DNA of 10,292 nucleotides from Anaerolineaceae bacterium (GTDB lineage: Bacteria; Chloroflexota; Anaerolineae; Anaerolineales; Anaerolineaceae): the NCBI GenBank assembly GCA_011620505.1, contig WOZA01000143.1, positions 1 through 10,292 on the forward strand, written 5' to 3'. The notes under the pieces were generated by a model. It was not told the origin of the DNA. It saw nothing but the letters and a program-made list of their open reading frames with translations, and ran no database searches. The position numbers and the translations under genes were made by a program. Positions 1 through 7,594 of this stretch are shown piece after piece; positions within the stretch are counted from its first letter, which is position 1; each line of letters begins with the position of its first letter.

Positions 1-306
1 GAGACCGGCACAATCACAACCTATGATCGTACCGGCGTCCCCGCCGAGTACGCGATTTGACCGAAAGGTCTCCAAGCTTGTTACAAAAACTGATGAATCC
101 TCTGGCTAATACATGTTCGCGGTCAGAGACCGGCACAATCACAACTTATGATCGTACCGGTGTCCCCGCCGAGTACACGATTTGACCGAAAGGTCTCCAA
201 AATTACATGCAAAATCCGATGAAGCCTCCGGCTAATACATGTGCTCAATCAGGAGAACGGCACAATCAATGTTGGATCGTGTTCGCGGTCAGAGACCGGC
301 ACAATC
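1..306. repeat. Degenerate ~125-bp tandem repeat with dyad symmetry
   Basis: Unit 1 covers 1-125 and unit 2 covers 126-252. Two truncated copies follow, at 253-291 and 292-306. The first 75 bases of units 1 and 2 differ at only three positions (21, 36 and 52 of the unit), while the last 50 bases diverge much more. A 27-base exact repeat at 114-140 and 280-306 marks the junctions. Each full unit is bounded by GAGACC (1-6) and GGTCTC (67-72). Inside is a second stem, ATCG-TAC-CGGCG (26-37) pairing with CGCCG-GTA-CGAT (42-56) around a TCCC loop with small bulges. The three differences leave this stem intact. The same 60 bases can also be read as 19 codons ending in TGA in both units, so the repeat may carry the copied 3' end of an upstream gene. 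The role is unknown. Confidence 0.75.
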
Positions 307-324
307 GCTTTTTTGATAACAACA

Positions 325-350
325 GGCTGGGGTGGCAAGCCGCCCCAGCC
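325..350 (-). terminator. Candidate terminator hairpin after holA
   Basis: GGCTGGGGTGGC (325-336) pairs with GCCGCCCCAGCC (339-350) over 12 bp with one G-U pair and a very tight loop. It lies 58 bases past the holA stop codon. Read on the minus strand it is followed by TGTTGTTATC, which is moderately T-rich but not a clean U-run. It is strong as a stem and only fair as an intrinsic terminator. Confidence 0.5.
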
Positions 351-408
351 CAACCCCTATCGTGGCGGAGGATGTTAAATGGCATTTTTCTTCCTCAAAC
401 AGGTCTGA

Positions 409-1428
409 TTACCTGGTCAGGTCAGCGATCAGGAGCTCGTAGGCAACATCGCCCGGGGTGCCGCCGGTTTTCATGTCCAGGTCAATTTTTAACAAACGGT
501 CATAGATTTCAAGCAACTGCCGCATGCTGAAGCGGCGTGCCTGATCTGAAAGTTTGCGCGCCACAAAACCCAAAACCCCTAATTCCTTCTCGATATCCTG
601 CGCCTTCCCACCCGCGTCCAGGATTTCACGTGCCTGGATCAGGAGGCGGAACTGGCGGTGGATCATCCCCGTTAGCTCGAGCAGGTCGTTATCTTCCATC
701 AGCAGCATGAATTGCTGCATGGCAGCCTTGCTGTTGCGTTCGCCAAGGGCATCCGTGAGAGCAAAGATGTCGCCTTCCTGCTCCTGGGCAGTCAGCAAAC
801 TGACATCCGTTTCTTCCACAACCTGGCGCTCGCCGACATAGGTAATCAACTTTTGCACTTCGTTCTGCGCGCGCAAGGTGTTATTCCCCACATAACTTGC
901 CAGCAGCCGCGCAGCATCCGGCTTGAAACCACCGCCAAGCTCTTTAGCTTTGCGCAGGATCCACGAAGGCATGTCTTCATGATCAGGCAGGGGGCAGTCG
1001 ATGAGCAGCGCCCGATCGTTATGCTCGCGCATCCAATCCGTCAGCCAGGCATACGTTTTGGCGTGTTCCCAGTAGCGTTCGCCGCGTTTTTTGGCTTGCT
1101 GATCTTCCACCACCATCACCAGGGCAGTCGTTTCAGGCAACTGACCAAACAGGTCGAGGCAAGCCCGGGCACGGTCTTTCGCCATCCTGGAGAGAAAGGC
1201 GCGCGCATTCTCCACGATGATCAGGCGGCGGTCAGCCAGGAATGGCATGGTCAGGGCATCTGCCTGCAGCGTCTCAAAGCCGAGCGATTCCCCATCATGG
1301 CGCGTGGTGTTGAGATCTGCCATGGATGGGTCGCCAAGCCCAGCCTGGAAACCGGCAATAACTTCTTTAATTCGGCTGCTGTCATCCCCACGCAGCAGGT
1401 AGAAGGTTGGTTTTGCCTGAGCGCTCAC
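409..1428 (-). CDS. holA: DNA polymerase III, delta subunit (HolA)
   Basis: This is the clamp-loader subunit that binds and opens the beta sliding clamp and works with DnaX and delta-prime at the replication fork. The 339 residues match the usual length for HolA. Family signatures are LLRGDDSSRIKE near the N-terminus (11-22), the clamp-contacting stretch TMPFLADRRLIIVENA (60-75), GNNTLRAQNEVQKLI (181-195) in the middle region, and the C-terminal collar segment with HRQFRLLIQARE (257-268) and YDRLLKIDLDMKTG (309-322). As expected for delta, no Walker A motif is present. The start is GTG with AGGGG five bases upstream, and this ribosome site overlaps the TAG stop of the DUF6391 gene seven bases before. 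Translational coupling to that gene is therefore likely. It is the last gene of the clpC operon. Confidence 0.93.
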   Translation of the reverse strand: MSAQAKPTFYLLRGDDSSRIKEVIAGFQAGLGDPSMADLNTTRHDGESLGFETLQADALTMPFLADRRLIIVENARAFLSRMAKDRARACLDLFGQLPETTALVMVVEDQQAKKRGERYWEHAKTYAWLTDWMREHNDRALLIDCPLPDHEDMPSWILRKAKELGGGFKPDAARLLASYVGNNTLRAQNEVQKLITYVGERQVVEETDVSLLTAQEQEGDIFALTDALGERNSKAAMQQFMLLMEDNDLLELTGMIHRQFRLLIQAREILDAGGKAQDIEKELGVLGFVARKLSDQARRFSMRQLLEIYDRLLKIDLDMKTGGTPGDVAYELLIADLTR

Positions 1429-1435
1429 GCTGCCC

Positions 1436-1933
1436 CTAACTAGCGCTGGTACGGATGAAATGAACGAAGCTGTTAGCTGTTTTTTGGCTGGTCACCATTT
1501 GGACAGCCATGTCCTGTGTATCAGGATCGGTGGTGAGGTTTTTTTGGAACTTCGGACCGAGCGGTTTTGCCAGGAGAAAAGCAGGGATTGCAACAAACGT
1601 GGCAATCAGGTAATGCCACCAGGCGTTTTTACCTTTGTTACTCAGCAACCCGAGCACGCTAAATGCCGCGGCGCTGCTGGCAAGGCTCGAGACCGCCATG
1701 TTAGTGCCGCAATTAGGATGCACCGCCAGGTTTGGCTCACCGTTTTCCAGACGGCGCTTGGCTTCAAGCACAGCCTCTGTGACGATCTCGGTCGGCAAGT
1801 CAGCCATCAGGATAAAACCAACAGGGCTGGAATGCCCCATCATACGCACGCCCCTGTAGCGCTCAGCCAGGATGGTCATGGTGGCATGTTCGAGAGCATG
1901 GTTTTTGCGGGTGGAATCAATGATGGAAGTCAT
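1436..1933 (-). CDS. DUF6391 family membrane protein
   Basis: A 165-residue protein of unknown function that I match to DUF6391 from memory of its pattern. The N-terminal part carries RKNHALEHATMTIL (9-22), which contains an HxxEH motif (His12, Glu15, His16). A later block is VHPNCGTN (71-78), followed by two predicted membrane helices at about 79-97 and 105-122. The C-terminal 40 residues are polar. Conserved His, Glu and Cys in a soluble N-terminal domain suggest metal binding or catalysis, but no reaction is known. The ATG start has a purine-rich AAAGAGAAA upstream. It sits 57 bases after radA and seven before holA, so it is probably co-transcribed with both. In Firmicutes the gene after radA is often disA, which is absent here. 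Confidence 0.75.
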   Translation of the reverse strand: MTSIIDSTRKNHALEHATMTILAERYRGVRMMGHSSPVGFILMADLPTEIVTEAVLEAKRRLENGEPNLAVHPNCGTNMAVSSLASSAAAFSVLGLLSNKGKNAWWHYLIATFVAIPAFLLAKPLGPKFQKNLTTDPDTQDMAVQMVTSQKTANSFVHFIRTSAS

Positions 1934-1990
1934 ATGTTTCTCTTTCTTTTATCTGCTTATATCCTACCACGACAGGCCCTCGGGTTTTTA

Positions 1991-3433
1991 TTATTTCTGA
2001 TGTTCCGCGAGTTGAACGTTAGCTGTCTTTTCAGATACTTCTTCCAACAAGGCAGCTTTAAGTGCTTCACGCAGGGAGCGGGCTTCGATCACCTCGATGC
2101 CTTCTGGCCATGGCTCGCTTTTACGCAGGCGTTTGGGCACAACTGCGCGTTTGAAACCCAACTTGGCGGCTTCGCGCAGCCGGGTTTGCATCTGCCCCAC
2201 CATGCGCAGTTCTCCCGAAAGCCCAATCTCGCCGATCAGGACTGTGTCGGCTCGTACGGGAGTATCCCGGTAGGAAGAGGTAATCGCGGTCGCCACCGCC
2301 AGATCGGCTGCAGGTTCATCAATCCGCAGCCCGCTAACCACGTTTGTGATCACGTCCTGATTGCTAAGATTGACCCCTAATCGGCGCGTCAGCACTGCTG
2401 ATAAGATCAGCAGGCGGTTAAAGTCGATGCCATTCGCCGTACGGCGCGGGTTGCCGAAGTTAGTGGGAGTGGTGAGCCCCTGGATTTCCACCAAGAGCGG
2501 ACGGGTGCCTTCCACGGTCACGGCTATCGCCGAGCCTGGGGCGTTGATCATGCGTTCCGCCAGGAAGACCTCGCTGGGGTTGCGCACTTCCACCATGCCT
2601 TTTTCCTGCATTTCAAACACGCCAACCTCATTGGTTGCGCCAAAGCGATTCTTCACCGACCGCAATAACCGGTATGACTGAAAATGCTCCCCCTCCAGGT
2701 AAAGCACTGTATCGACGATATGCTCCAGAACGCGCGGACCGGCGATGGCGCCTTCCTTGGTGACATGCCCGATCAGGAACACGGTCACGCCGCTGCTCTT
2801 TGCCAATTCACGAAAACGTGCCGCGCATTCGCGCACCTGCGAGATCGAGCCTGCCGCCGATTCCATCTCTGGCAGGGTCATGGTTTGGATCGAGTCGATG
2901 ATCACCAGGGTTGGCTTGGTGTCCTCAATGTGTTTGAAGATCTGCGCCAGGTTGGTTTCAGTCACCAGCAGCAGGTGATCGGGCAATTTGGGGCTGCCGC
3001 TCTGATCTTTTTCAGCCAGGCGGTCGGCACGCATTTTGATCTGCCGTTCGGATTCCTCACCCGAAACATACAAGACGGTGTGCCTTCCCGCCAGCTGCAT
3101 TGCCATCTGCAAGGTGAGCGTGCTTTTGCCTATGCCCGGATCCCCACCGATCAAAACAACCGAGCCAGGCACGATTCCCCCGCCTAACACCCGCGCGAAT
3201 TCCTCAATCGGCAGCGGCAGGCGTTCTTCCTGCTGACTTTCGATCTCTGAAAGCGAATGCACCCTGGAAGTACCAGTCAGCCCACGGATTGCGTGGGCTG
3301 ACTTCTCGTTTTCGGTTTCAACAATTTCCTCGATCATTGAGTCCCAACTACCGCAGCCGGGGCAGCGACCGAAGGCGCGGGAACTAACCTTCCCGCAGAC
3401 CTGACACACAAACCGTGAGTAGGTTTTTGCCAT
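1991..3433 (-). CDS. radA: DNA repair protein RadA (Sms)
   Basis: RadA is a RecA-like, DnaB-type ATPase that drives branch migration and helps process recombination intermediates. The 480 residues are close to the family norm of about 455-460, with a slightly longer C-terminus. In order: a four-cysteine zinc finger (Cys10, Cys13, Cys24, Cys27); Walker A GGDPGIGKST (96-105); Walker B LVIIDSIQ (176-183); the RadA-specific KNRFG motif (261-265); and a C-terminal Lon-like domain (about 300-460) that serves as a scaffold rather than a protease. No key residue is missing. The ATG lies nine bases after the clpC stop without a clear Shine-Dalgarno sequence, so re-initiation after clpC is likely. The clpC-radA order is common in several phyla. 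Confidence 0.96.
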   Translation of the reverse strand: MAKTYSRFVCQVCGKVSSRAFGRCPGCGSWDSMIEEIVETENEKSAHAIRGLTGTSRVHSLSEIESQQEERLPLPIEEFARVLGGGIVPGSVVLIGGDPGIGKSTLTLQMAMQLAGRHTVLYVSGEESERQIKMRADRLAEKDQSGSPKLPDHLLLVTETNLAQIFKHIEDTKPTLVIIDSIQTMTLPEMESAAGSISQVRECAARFRELAKSSGVTVFLIGHVTKEGAIAGPRVLEHIVDTVLYLEGEHFQSYRLLRSVKNRFGATNEVGVFEMQEKGMVEVRNPSEVFLAERMINAPGSAIAVTVEGTRPLLVEIQGLTTPTNFGNPRRTANGIDFNRLLILSAVLTRRLGVNLSNQDVITNVVSGLRIDEPAADLAVATAITSSYRDTPVRADTVLIGEIGLSGELRMVGQMQTRLREAAKLGFKRAVVPKRLRKSEPWPEGIEVIEARSLREALKAALLEEVSEKTANVQLAEHQK

Positions 3434-3442
3434 TTGTTTGCT

Positions 3443-6013
3443 TTACGCTCCCATCATCTCAGGGGTTTCTTCTTTCTCTTCCGTGTGGTTTTCGCGTTTG
3501 AGCACGATGCGTTTTTGGGGTTCGCCGTCCGCGCTGATAAATTCTTCGACGTCGATCAAAATCCTATCGCCAGTGCCAAAGTCTCCCGCCAGCAATCCGT
3601 CCGAAAGCCGCTCTTCCACTTGCTGCTGGATCACACGCCGCACAGGGCGCGCGCCCATCTCGGGGTCGTAGCCAAGCTCAGCCAGGTAATCCAGCGCGCT
3701 GTCTGTGGGGACCAGGCTGATGCTCTGCTCCACCAGGCGTTCCTGGACTTTCTGAATCTCGAGCGAGACGATTTCGCGGATATCCGCGCGGTTGAGCGCG
3801 CGGAAAACGATCACCGAGTCGAGCCGGTTGACAAATTCGGGGCGGAAGCTGCGTTTGAGCGCTTCGATCAACTTCTTGTGCATCTCATCGTAGGCAAATT
3901 GCTCCTCGCGGACCTCGTCCAACTCCAGGGCAAAGCCCAGGGCGGACTGGTGGCGGATCAACTCAGCGCCGATGTTGGTTGTCATGATGATGATGGCGTT
4001 GCGGAAGTCCACTTTGTGCCCCTTGGCATCGGTGAGGTGACCCTCTTCCATAATCTGCAGCAGCATGTTGAGAGCTTCCGGATGGGCTTTCTCGATTTCG
4101 TCAAAAACCACGATCGAGTAAGGCTTACGGCGGATGGCTTCGGTCAATTGACCGGATTCCTCGTAGCCGATGTAGCCTGGAGGCGCGCCAACCAGCCGGC
4201 TCATGCTGTGGCGTTCCATGAACTCGGACATATCAATTTGAATAAGAGCGTCCTCAGAACCAAACATCTGCTTGGCAAGAGCTTTCGTCAGCTCCGTCTT
4301 GCCAACACCGGTAGGTCCAAGGAACATAAAAGACCCAATCGGTCGATGCTCGCTCTTGAGGCCAGCCCGCGCACGACGGATAGCCTTCGAGACGGCTTGA
4401 ATGGCTTCGGTCTGCCCGATGATTACCTTGCCCAGTTCTTCCTCGAGGTGAAGCAGCTTGGTCGACTCTTCGATAGCGATCTGTGTGAGGGGGATGCCGG
4501 TCCACATGGAAATGACTTCAGCAATATCTTCCTCGGTTACAGTCGGGGCGTTTGCACGATCCCATCCGGTTTGCAGAGCTTGAAGTTCGTCTTCCAACTT
4601 GAGTTGTGTTTGGGTCAGCGCTTCTGTGGCGTCGTTGTCCAGGTTGGAATCGGGGTCATTTAACTGCTTGTTTATATCCCGGAGTTCGCTCACAATATCC
4701 TTACTCGTAATCGCTGCCTCGCTCTTGTACATGCGCACACGGGAGGCGGCTTCGTCCACCAGGTCGATTGCCTTGTCGGGCAGGAAGCGGTCAGTGACGT
4801 AGCGAGCGCTGAGTTTTGCCGCTGACTCCAGGGCTTCGTCTGTGATTTTAAGGCGGTGATGCTCTTCATATTTCGGGCGAATGCCGTGCAGGATTGCGAT
4901 AGTCTCCTGTATGGTTGGCTCTTCCACCATGATGGGCTGAAAACGGCGTTCGAGGGCGGCATCGCTCTCGATGTTTTTGCGGTACTCATTGATCGTGGTA
5001 GCGCCAATCATCTGCAGCTCGCCGCGTGAGAGAGCCGGCTTGAGAATGTTGGCAGCGTCCACAGAGGAACCTGCCGAACCAGCCCCAACCAGCATATGGA
5101 ATTCGTCAATGAAAACAATTGCGCCACTGGCTTTGAGCTCGTCAATCACGCGCTTGAGGCGTTCCTCAAACTGCCCGCGATACATCGTGCCGGCCACAAG
5201 GGAGCCCACATCCAATTGAAGCACGCGTTTTTTGAGCAAAAGCGCCGGCACGTCGCCTTCAATGATGCGCTGAGCGAGACCTTCCACAATGGCGGTCTTG
5301 CCCACACCCGGTTCACCGATCAGGGCGGGATTATTCTTGGTACGGCGCGCCAAAATCTGGATGACGCGTTCAATCTCTTTCTGCCGCCCAATGACGGGAT
5401 CGAGCTTGCCAGCTTCAGCCAGTGCAGTCAGGTCTGTAGCCAATTGGTCCACCAGGGGTGAGTTGCTGTCGGAATCCTTTTCCTTGCTGCGTAAGCGGCG
5501 CTGGCTGCCAACACCTTCGTTTTCCGTCCTGTCGCGGCGTTCCTCGCGTCCTTCCGAACGCTCCTGCCGCTGTTCGCCGGCTTCTTTAGCATCCCGCAGA
5601 ACGCGGTTGGTATGGCGGCGCAACTGTTCCGGAGTGATACCGAACCGGATCAGAATATCCATCCCCTTGAATTCGGTATCTCTGCTTAAACCGAGCAGGA
5701 TATGCTCCGTTCCAACCATGGGGGACTGATCTTTCTCAGCCTCTTCGATGGCGTATTCGAGTGTTTTTTTAATGTCTTCACCAAGCCGTAGTTCGCGATC
5801 ATCTGGCAGTTCGCTCTCACCCTGTTGGATGGCGCCAAAAATCACGTTTTCTTCGATTCCGAGATCGCGCAGCACACGATATGCCACACAGCTGTTCTCA
5901 GCGATGATGCCGGCGAGCAGGTGATCAGTGCCAATCGTGTCCGCGTTGAATTGCATAGCAATCCTGCGGGCATTGCTCAGAATTTTCTTGGCTTTTTGAG
6001 TTAATTGATACAT
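3443..6013 (-). CDS. clpC: AAA+ unfoldase ClpC, ATPase subunit of the Clp protease
   Basis: ClpC unfolds proteins and feeds them into ClpP. Residue numbers here count from an upstream TTG at 6034. The Clp N-domain double repeat covers about 8-148. It is followed by a very charged Arg/Glu-rich linker (about 150-190). The first AAA+ module has Walker A GEPGVGKT (240-247) and Walker B VFIDE (307-311). A short coiled-coil M-domain spans about 440-490. The second module has GPTGVGKT (573-580) and VVFDE (642-646). The LGF tripeptide at 699-701 fits the ClpP-docking loop, which favours ClpC over ClpB. I chose the ATG at 6013, giving 856 residues, because MYQLTQKAKKIL lines up with the family start MF.RFTERA.KVL. 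The TTG adds seven residues that do not fit. No ctsR, mcsA or mcsB is next to it in this window. It is the first gene of the operon. Confidence 0.95.
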   Translation of the reverse strand: MYQLTQKAKKILSNARRIAMQFNADTIGTDHLLAGIIAENSCVAYRVLRDLGIEENVIFGAIQQGESELPDDRELRLGEDIKKTLEYAIEEAEKDQSPMVGTEHILLGLSRDTEFKGMDILIRFGITPEQLRRHTNRVLRDAKEAGEQRQERSEGREERRDRTENEGVGSQRRLRSKEKDSDSNSPLVDQLATDLTALAEAGKLDPVIGRQKEIERVIQILARRTKNNPALIGEPGVGKTAIVEGLAQRIIEGDVPALLLKKRVLQLDVGSLVAGTMYRGQFEERLKRVIDELKASGAIVFIDEFHMLVGAGSAGSSVDAANILKPALSRGELQMIGATTINEYRKNIESDAALERRFQPIMVEEPTIQETIAILHGIRPKYEEHHRLKITDEALESAAKLSARYVTDRFLPDKAIDLVDEAASRVRMYKSEAAITSKDIVSELRDINKQLNDPDSNLDNDATEALTQTQLKLEDELQALQTGWDRANAPTVTEEDIAEVISMWTGIPLTQIAIEESTKLLHLEEELGKVIIGQTEAIQAVSKAIRRARAGLKSEHRPIGSFMFLGPTGVGKTELTKALAKQMFGSEDALIQIDMSEFMERHSMSRLVGAPPGYIGYEESGQLTEAIRRKPYSIVVFDEIEKAHPEALNMLLQIMEEGHLTDAKGHKVDFRNAIIIMTTNIGAELIRHQSALGFALELDEVREEQFAYDEMHKKLIEALKRSFRPEFVNRLDSVIVFRALNRADIREIVSLEIQKVQERLVEQSISLVPTDSALDYLAELGYDPEMGARPVRRVIQQQVEERLSDGLLAGDFGTGDRILIDVEEFISADGEPQKRIVLKRENHTEEKEETPEMMGA

Positions 6014-6161
6014 ATTAGCCAAAGTAAACCTCAAAATCTTTCATAGCCTTGTCAGGCTAATCCTGCCTTGGTGGTCCCGATGTTCGATTTTGGCAGGGGA
6101 AATCAGACGGGGGGAACCCCAAAAAGAGGGCTCACAATATCCCGGAGTTTCAGTTTCCGGT
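6014..6161 (-). promoter_or_regulatory. Structured 5' leader of clpC with a 9-codon ORF
   Basis: From the predicted start site near 6161 the leader is about 150 nt. It holds a stem at its extreme 5' end (CCGGA/TCCGG, 6142-6146 with 6156-6160), a second stem (CCTGCC/GGCAGG, 6062-6067 with 6092-6097) and a third (TAGCC/GGCTA, 6044-6048 with 6055-6059). A tiny ORF, MKDFEVYFG, starts at 6044, and its TAA ends one base before the clpC ATG. A GAGG lies 15 bases before that ATG, too far to be a normal Shine-Dalgarno. Control of clpC translation through this leader is an inference. Confidence 0.35.
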
Positions 6162-6167
6162 AATTCG

Positions 6168-6197
6168 AGTATACCAAAATATCCAGCCACTTTGCAG
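6168..6197 (-). promoter_or_regulatory. Candidate promoter for the clpC operon
   Basis: On the minus strand an extended -10, TGGTATACT (TATACT at 6168-6173), lies 18 bases after CTGCAA (6192-6197), a weak match to TTGACA. The TGn extension makes up for the poor -35. I saw no CIRCE inverted repeat and no CtsR-type GGTCAAA repeat near it. Confidence 0.45.
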
Positions 6198-6234
6198 GCT
6201 GTAGAAAACTTATGATGAAATATTAATAATGCTC

Positions 6235-7239
6235 TTACTTCACCAAAGGCGCCTGGCTGACCAATTCAATGAAATTACCCGAGTCGATCTGAACTGGTTC
6301 GCTTGCTCCCGGGGGAAGGAACATCAGCCTAGGGTTGGGGTCCCATTCGAGTTCAGGATCTTTGAGCACAAACAGTTTGCCACCATCTGCCCCGTATACA
6401 TACAGCTCCTCAGGGAAGGATGAGTAACTTCCGCCAAGATCGCCAAAGCTTGCCGGCCAGCTGGTGGGCTCAAGTTCGTAATCGCCGGTACTGGTGTTCA
6501 AAAGGAACCGGGTACCGAGCCCCCTCGAACAAGCGGCATTCCAGGCAATGACGTAGGCGGCCTGGGGATCGATGTTGATGCCGATGCTGTAGGCGTGCGG
6601 CTCGTCGTTGACCTTGGGAAGGTCAAATTCGTAGCGCGTGCCCCCTGAAACGGGATCGTAGGAGTAAACTTCCATTCTTTCCGGCCCCTTCAGTTCAGGC
6701 TCAAAACTGCAGCCGCCGACCATTCGGGTATAGTAGAGCCGCCCGTTTTCTGCCCAGCCAAGCAGGGTATCGCCGAGGATTTCAGGGTCGGATGCTTTCA
6801 CGATCTCAGCGATTTGGTTGTTTTCGAACAAATCATATACGATAAAGGAATTACCGCAGTTCACCTCAAAAGCAAGGTAACGCCCGTCCAGCGAAAGACG
6901 GGGAGAACTTTGCCAACAGTCGGGTCCATAACCAAAAGGATAATTGGAATCACCGATCCTCACCACCGACAAATCCGCGGGATTGAGGAGGTAAATCTGA
7001 AAATCCTTGACATAGGCATAAAGATTGGAAGCCGGTGTTACCACCTCCGCCGTAGGTTCCAACGTAGGCTGCGGCGTGGGTTGTGGCTCCTCGGTGGGAG
7101 GTTCCGTAACAGGCATATCAGTAGGTTCAGGGCTGATCTCGCCATGGGGCATCGTTGTTGGCGTATTTTCAACCGCAGGCACGCAGGCGCTTAGGCCCAG
7201 TACAAAAATAATCATCAGCAGAAATAGTCTTGTTTTCAT
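6235..7239 (-). CDS. Lipoprotein with Thr/Pro-rich linker and probable beta-propeller body
   Basis: A 334-residue exported lipoprotein of unknown function. The signal peptide MKTRLFLLMIIFVLGLSAC ends in the lipobox LSAC with Cys19 as the predicted lipidated residue. Residues about 20-75 form an extended Thr/Pro/Glu linker, a spacer common in Anaerolineae surface lipoproteins. The rest has repeated short blocks such as SPRLSLDGRYLAFEV, LGWAENGRLYYTR and ELYVYGADGGKLFVL, which resemble the strands of TolB/WD40-like propellers. No catalytic motif is evident, so ligand or protein binding outside the membrane is the best guess. The start at 7239 has GGGAGG six bases upstream. Another ATG six bases earlier abuts that site, and the longer reading back to 7359 lacks a signal peptide at its N-terminus. 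It lies 34 bases after the small membrane protein gene, probably in one transcript from the msrA promoter. Confidence 0.8.
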   Translation of the reverse strand: MKTRLFLLMIIFVLGLSACVPAVENTPTTMPHGEISPEPTDMPVTEPPTEEPQPTPQPTLEPTAEVVTPASNLYAYVKDFQIYLLNPADLSVVRIGDSNYPFGYGPDCWQSSPRLSLDGRYLAFEVNCGNSFIVYDLFENNQIAEIVKASDPEILGDTLLGWAENGRLYYTRMVGGCSFEPELKGPERMEVYSYDPVSGGTRYEFDLPKVNDEPHAYSIGINIDPQAAYVIAWNAACSRGLGTRFLLNTSTGDYELEPTSWPASFGDLGGSYSSFPEELYVYGADGGKLFVLKDPELEWDPNPRLMFLPPGASEPVQIDSGNFIELVSQAPLVK

Positions 7240-7273
7240 CGTCATCCTCCCAGATTTTTCTATTCTAATCAGA

Positions 7274-7582
7274 TCACAGGTCCTGATTCTTCTTATCATC
7301 AGGTTTGCCTTCCAATTGCTCTTTATACTTTTCCTCACCCCACCTGCTGGCAAACCCACTCCAGTAGGTGATGCTGATAATTACGCCCAAAAATGGCAGC
7401 CCAATGGCACAGACAATCAAGCCCAAATTCAGTGCGTTGAGCAGCCCAGGCATCCCGCTGGTTAAAAAGCCAAACCCTGAAAAAAGAACGAGAATGCCTA
7501 ACGCAATAAACCCGTATACCTTGAGCATTTTCAGGTATTTGTGCATCTTACTTTCGGGCGGTGCGGAGGAATTGCCTTGCAT
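7274..7582 (-). CDS. Small two-helix membrane protein, unknown function
   Basis: A 102-residue protein with two hydrophobic segments at about 21-43 and 52-76, joined by a short SGMPGLLNALN loop. A polar, lysine- and glutamate-rich tail (77-102) follows and is probably cytoplasmic. I do not recognise a family. The ATG at 7582 is 12 bases after the msrA stop and has only a weak GAGAAG site upstream. A second ATG at codon 13 (MHKYLKML) is an alternative start. Tight spacing to msrA and the same strand suggest co-transcription. The hydrophobic profile and sensible topology make it a likely real gene despite its size. Confidence 0.65.
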   Translation of the reverse strand: MQGNSSAPPESKMHKYLKMLKVYGFIALGILVLFSGFGFLTSGMPGLLNALNLGLIVCAIGLPFLGVIISITYWSGFASRWGEEKYKEQLEGKPDDKKNQDL

Positions 7583-7594
7583 ACGAGACTTCTC

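Noticed and set aside
1..306. CRISPR array
   Set aside because: Only two full units of about 125 bases, with no unique spacers of regular size and no cas genes. A degenerate tandem duplication explains it better.
712..1443. Long plus-strand open frame opposite holA
   Set aside because: It is the antisense shadow of holA, has no ribosome site or recognisable domain, and holA on the other strand matches its family throughout.
1460..2380. 306-codon plus-strand open frame
   Set aside because: It spans the antisense of two confident genes (DUF6391 and radA) and the gap between them, without motifs or a start site.
3434..4663. 409-codon plus-strand open frame opposite clpC
   Set aside because: It lies fully antisense to the conserved C-terminal half of ClpC, and its composition has no protein family pattern.
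6014..6034. TTG start for ClpC seven codons upstream
   Set aside because: The extra residues MRFTLAN have no counterpart at the family N-terminus, and no Shine-Dalgarno precedes the TTG.
6184..6201. Terminator for the lipoprotein transcript (CAGCC/GGCTG stem followed by GATATTTT)
   Set aside because: Only a 5-bp stem with an 8-base loop, and it overlaps the candidate clpC promoter. Read-through into clpC cannot be excluded.
6014..6234. CIRCE or CtsR operator upstream of clpC
   Set aside because: I looked for TTAGCACTC-type and GGTCAAA-type repeats and found none.
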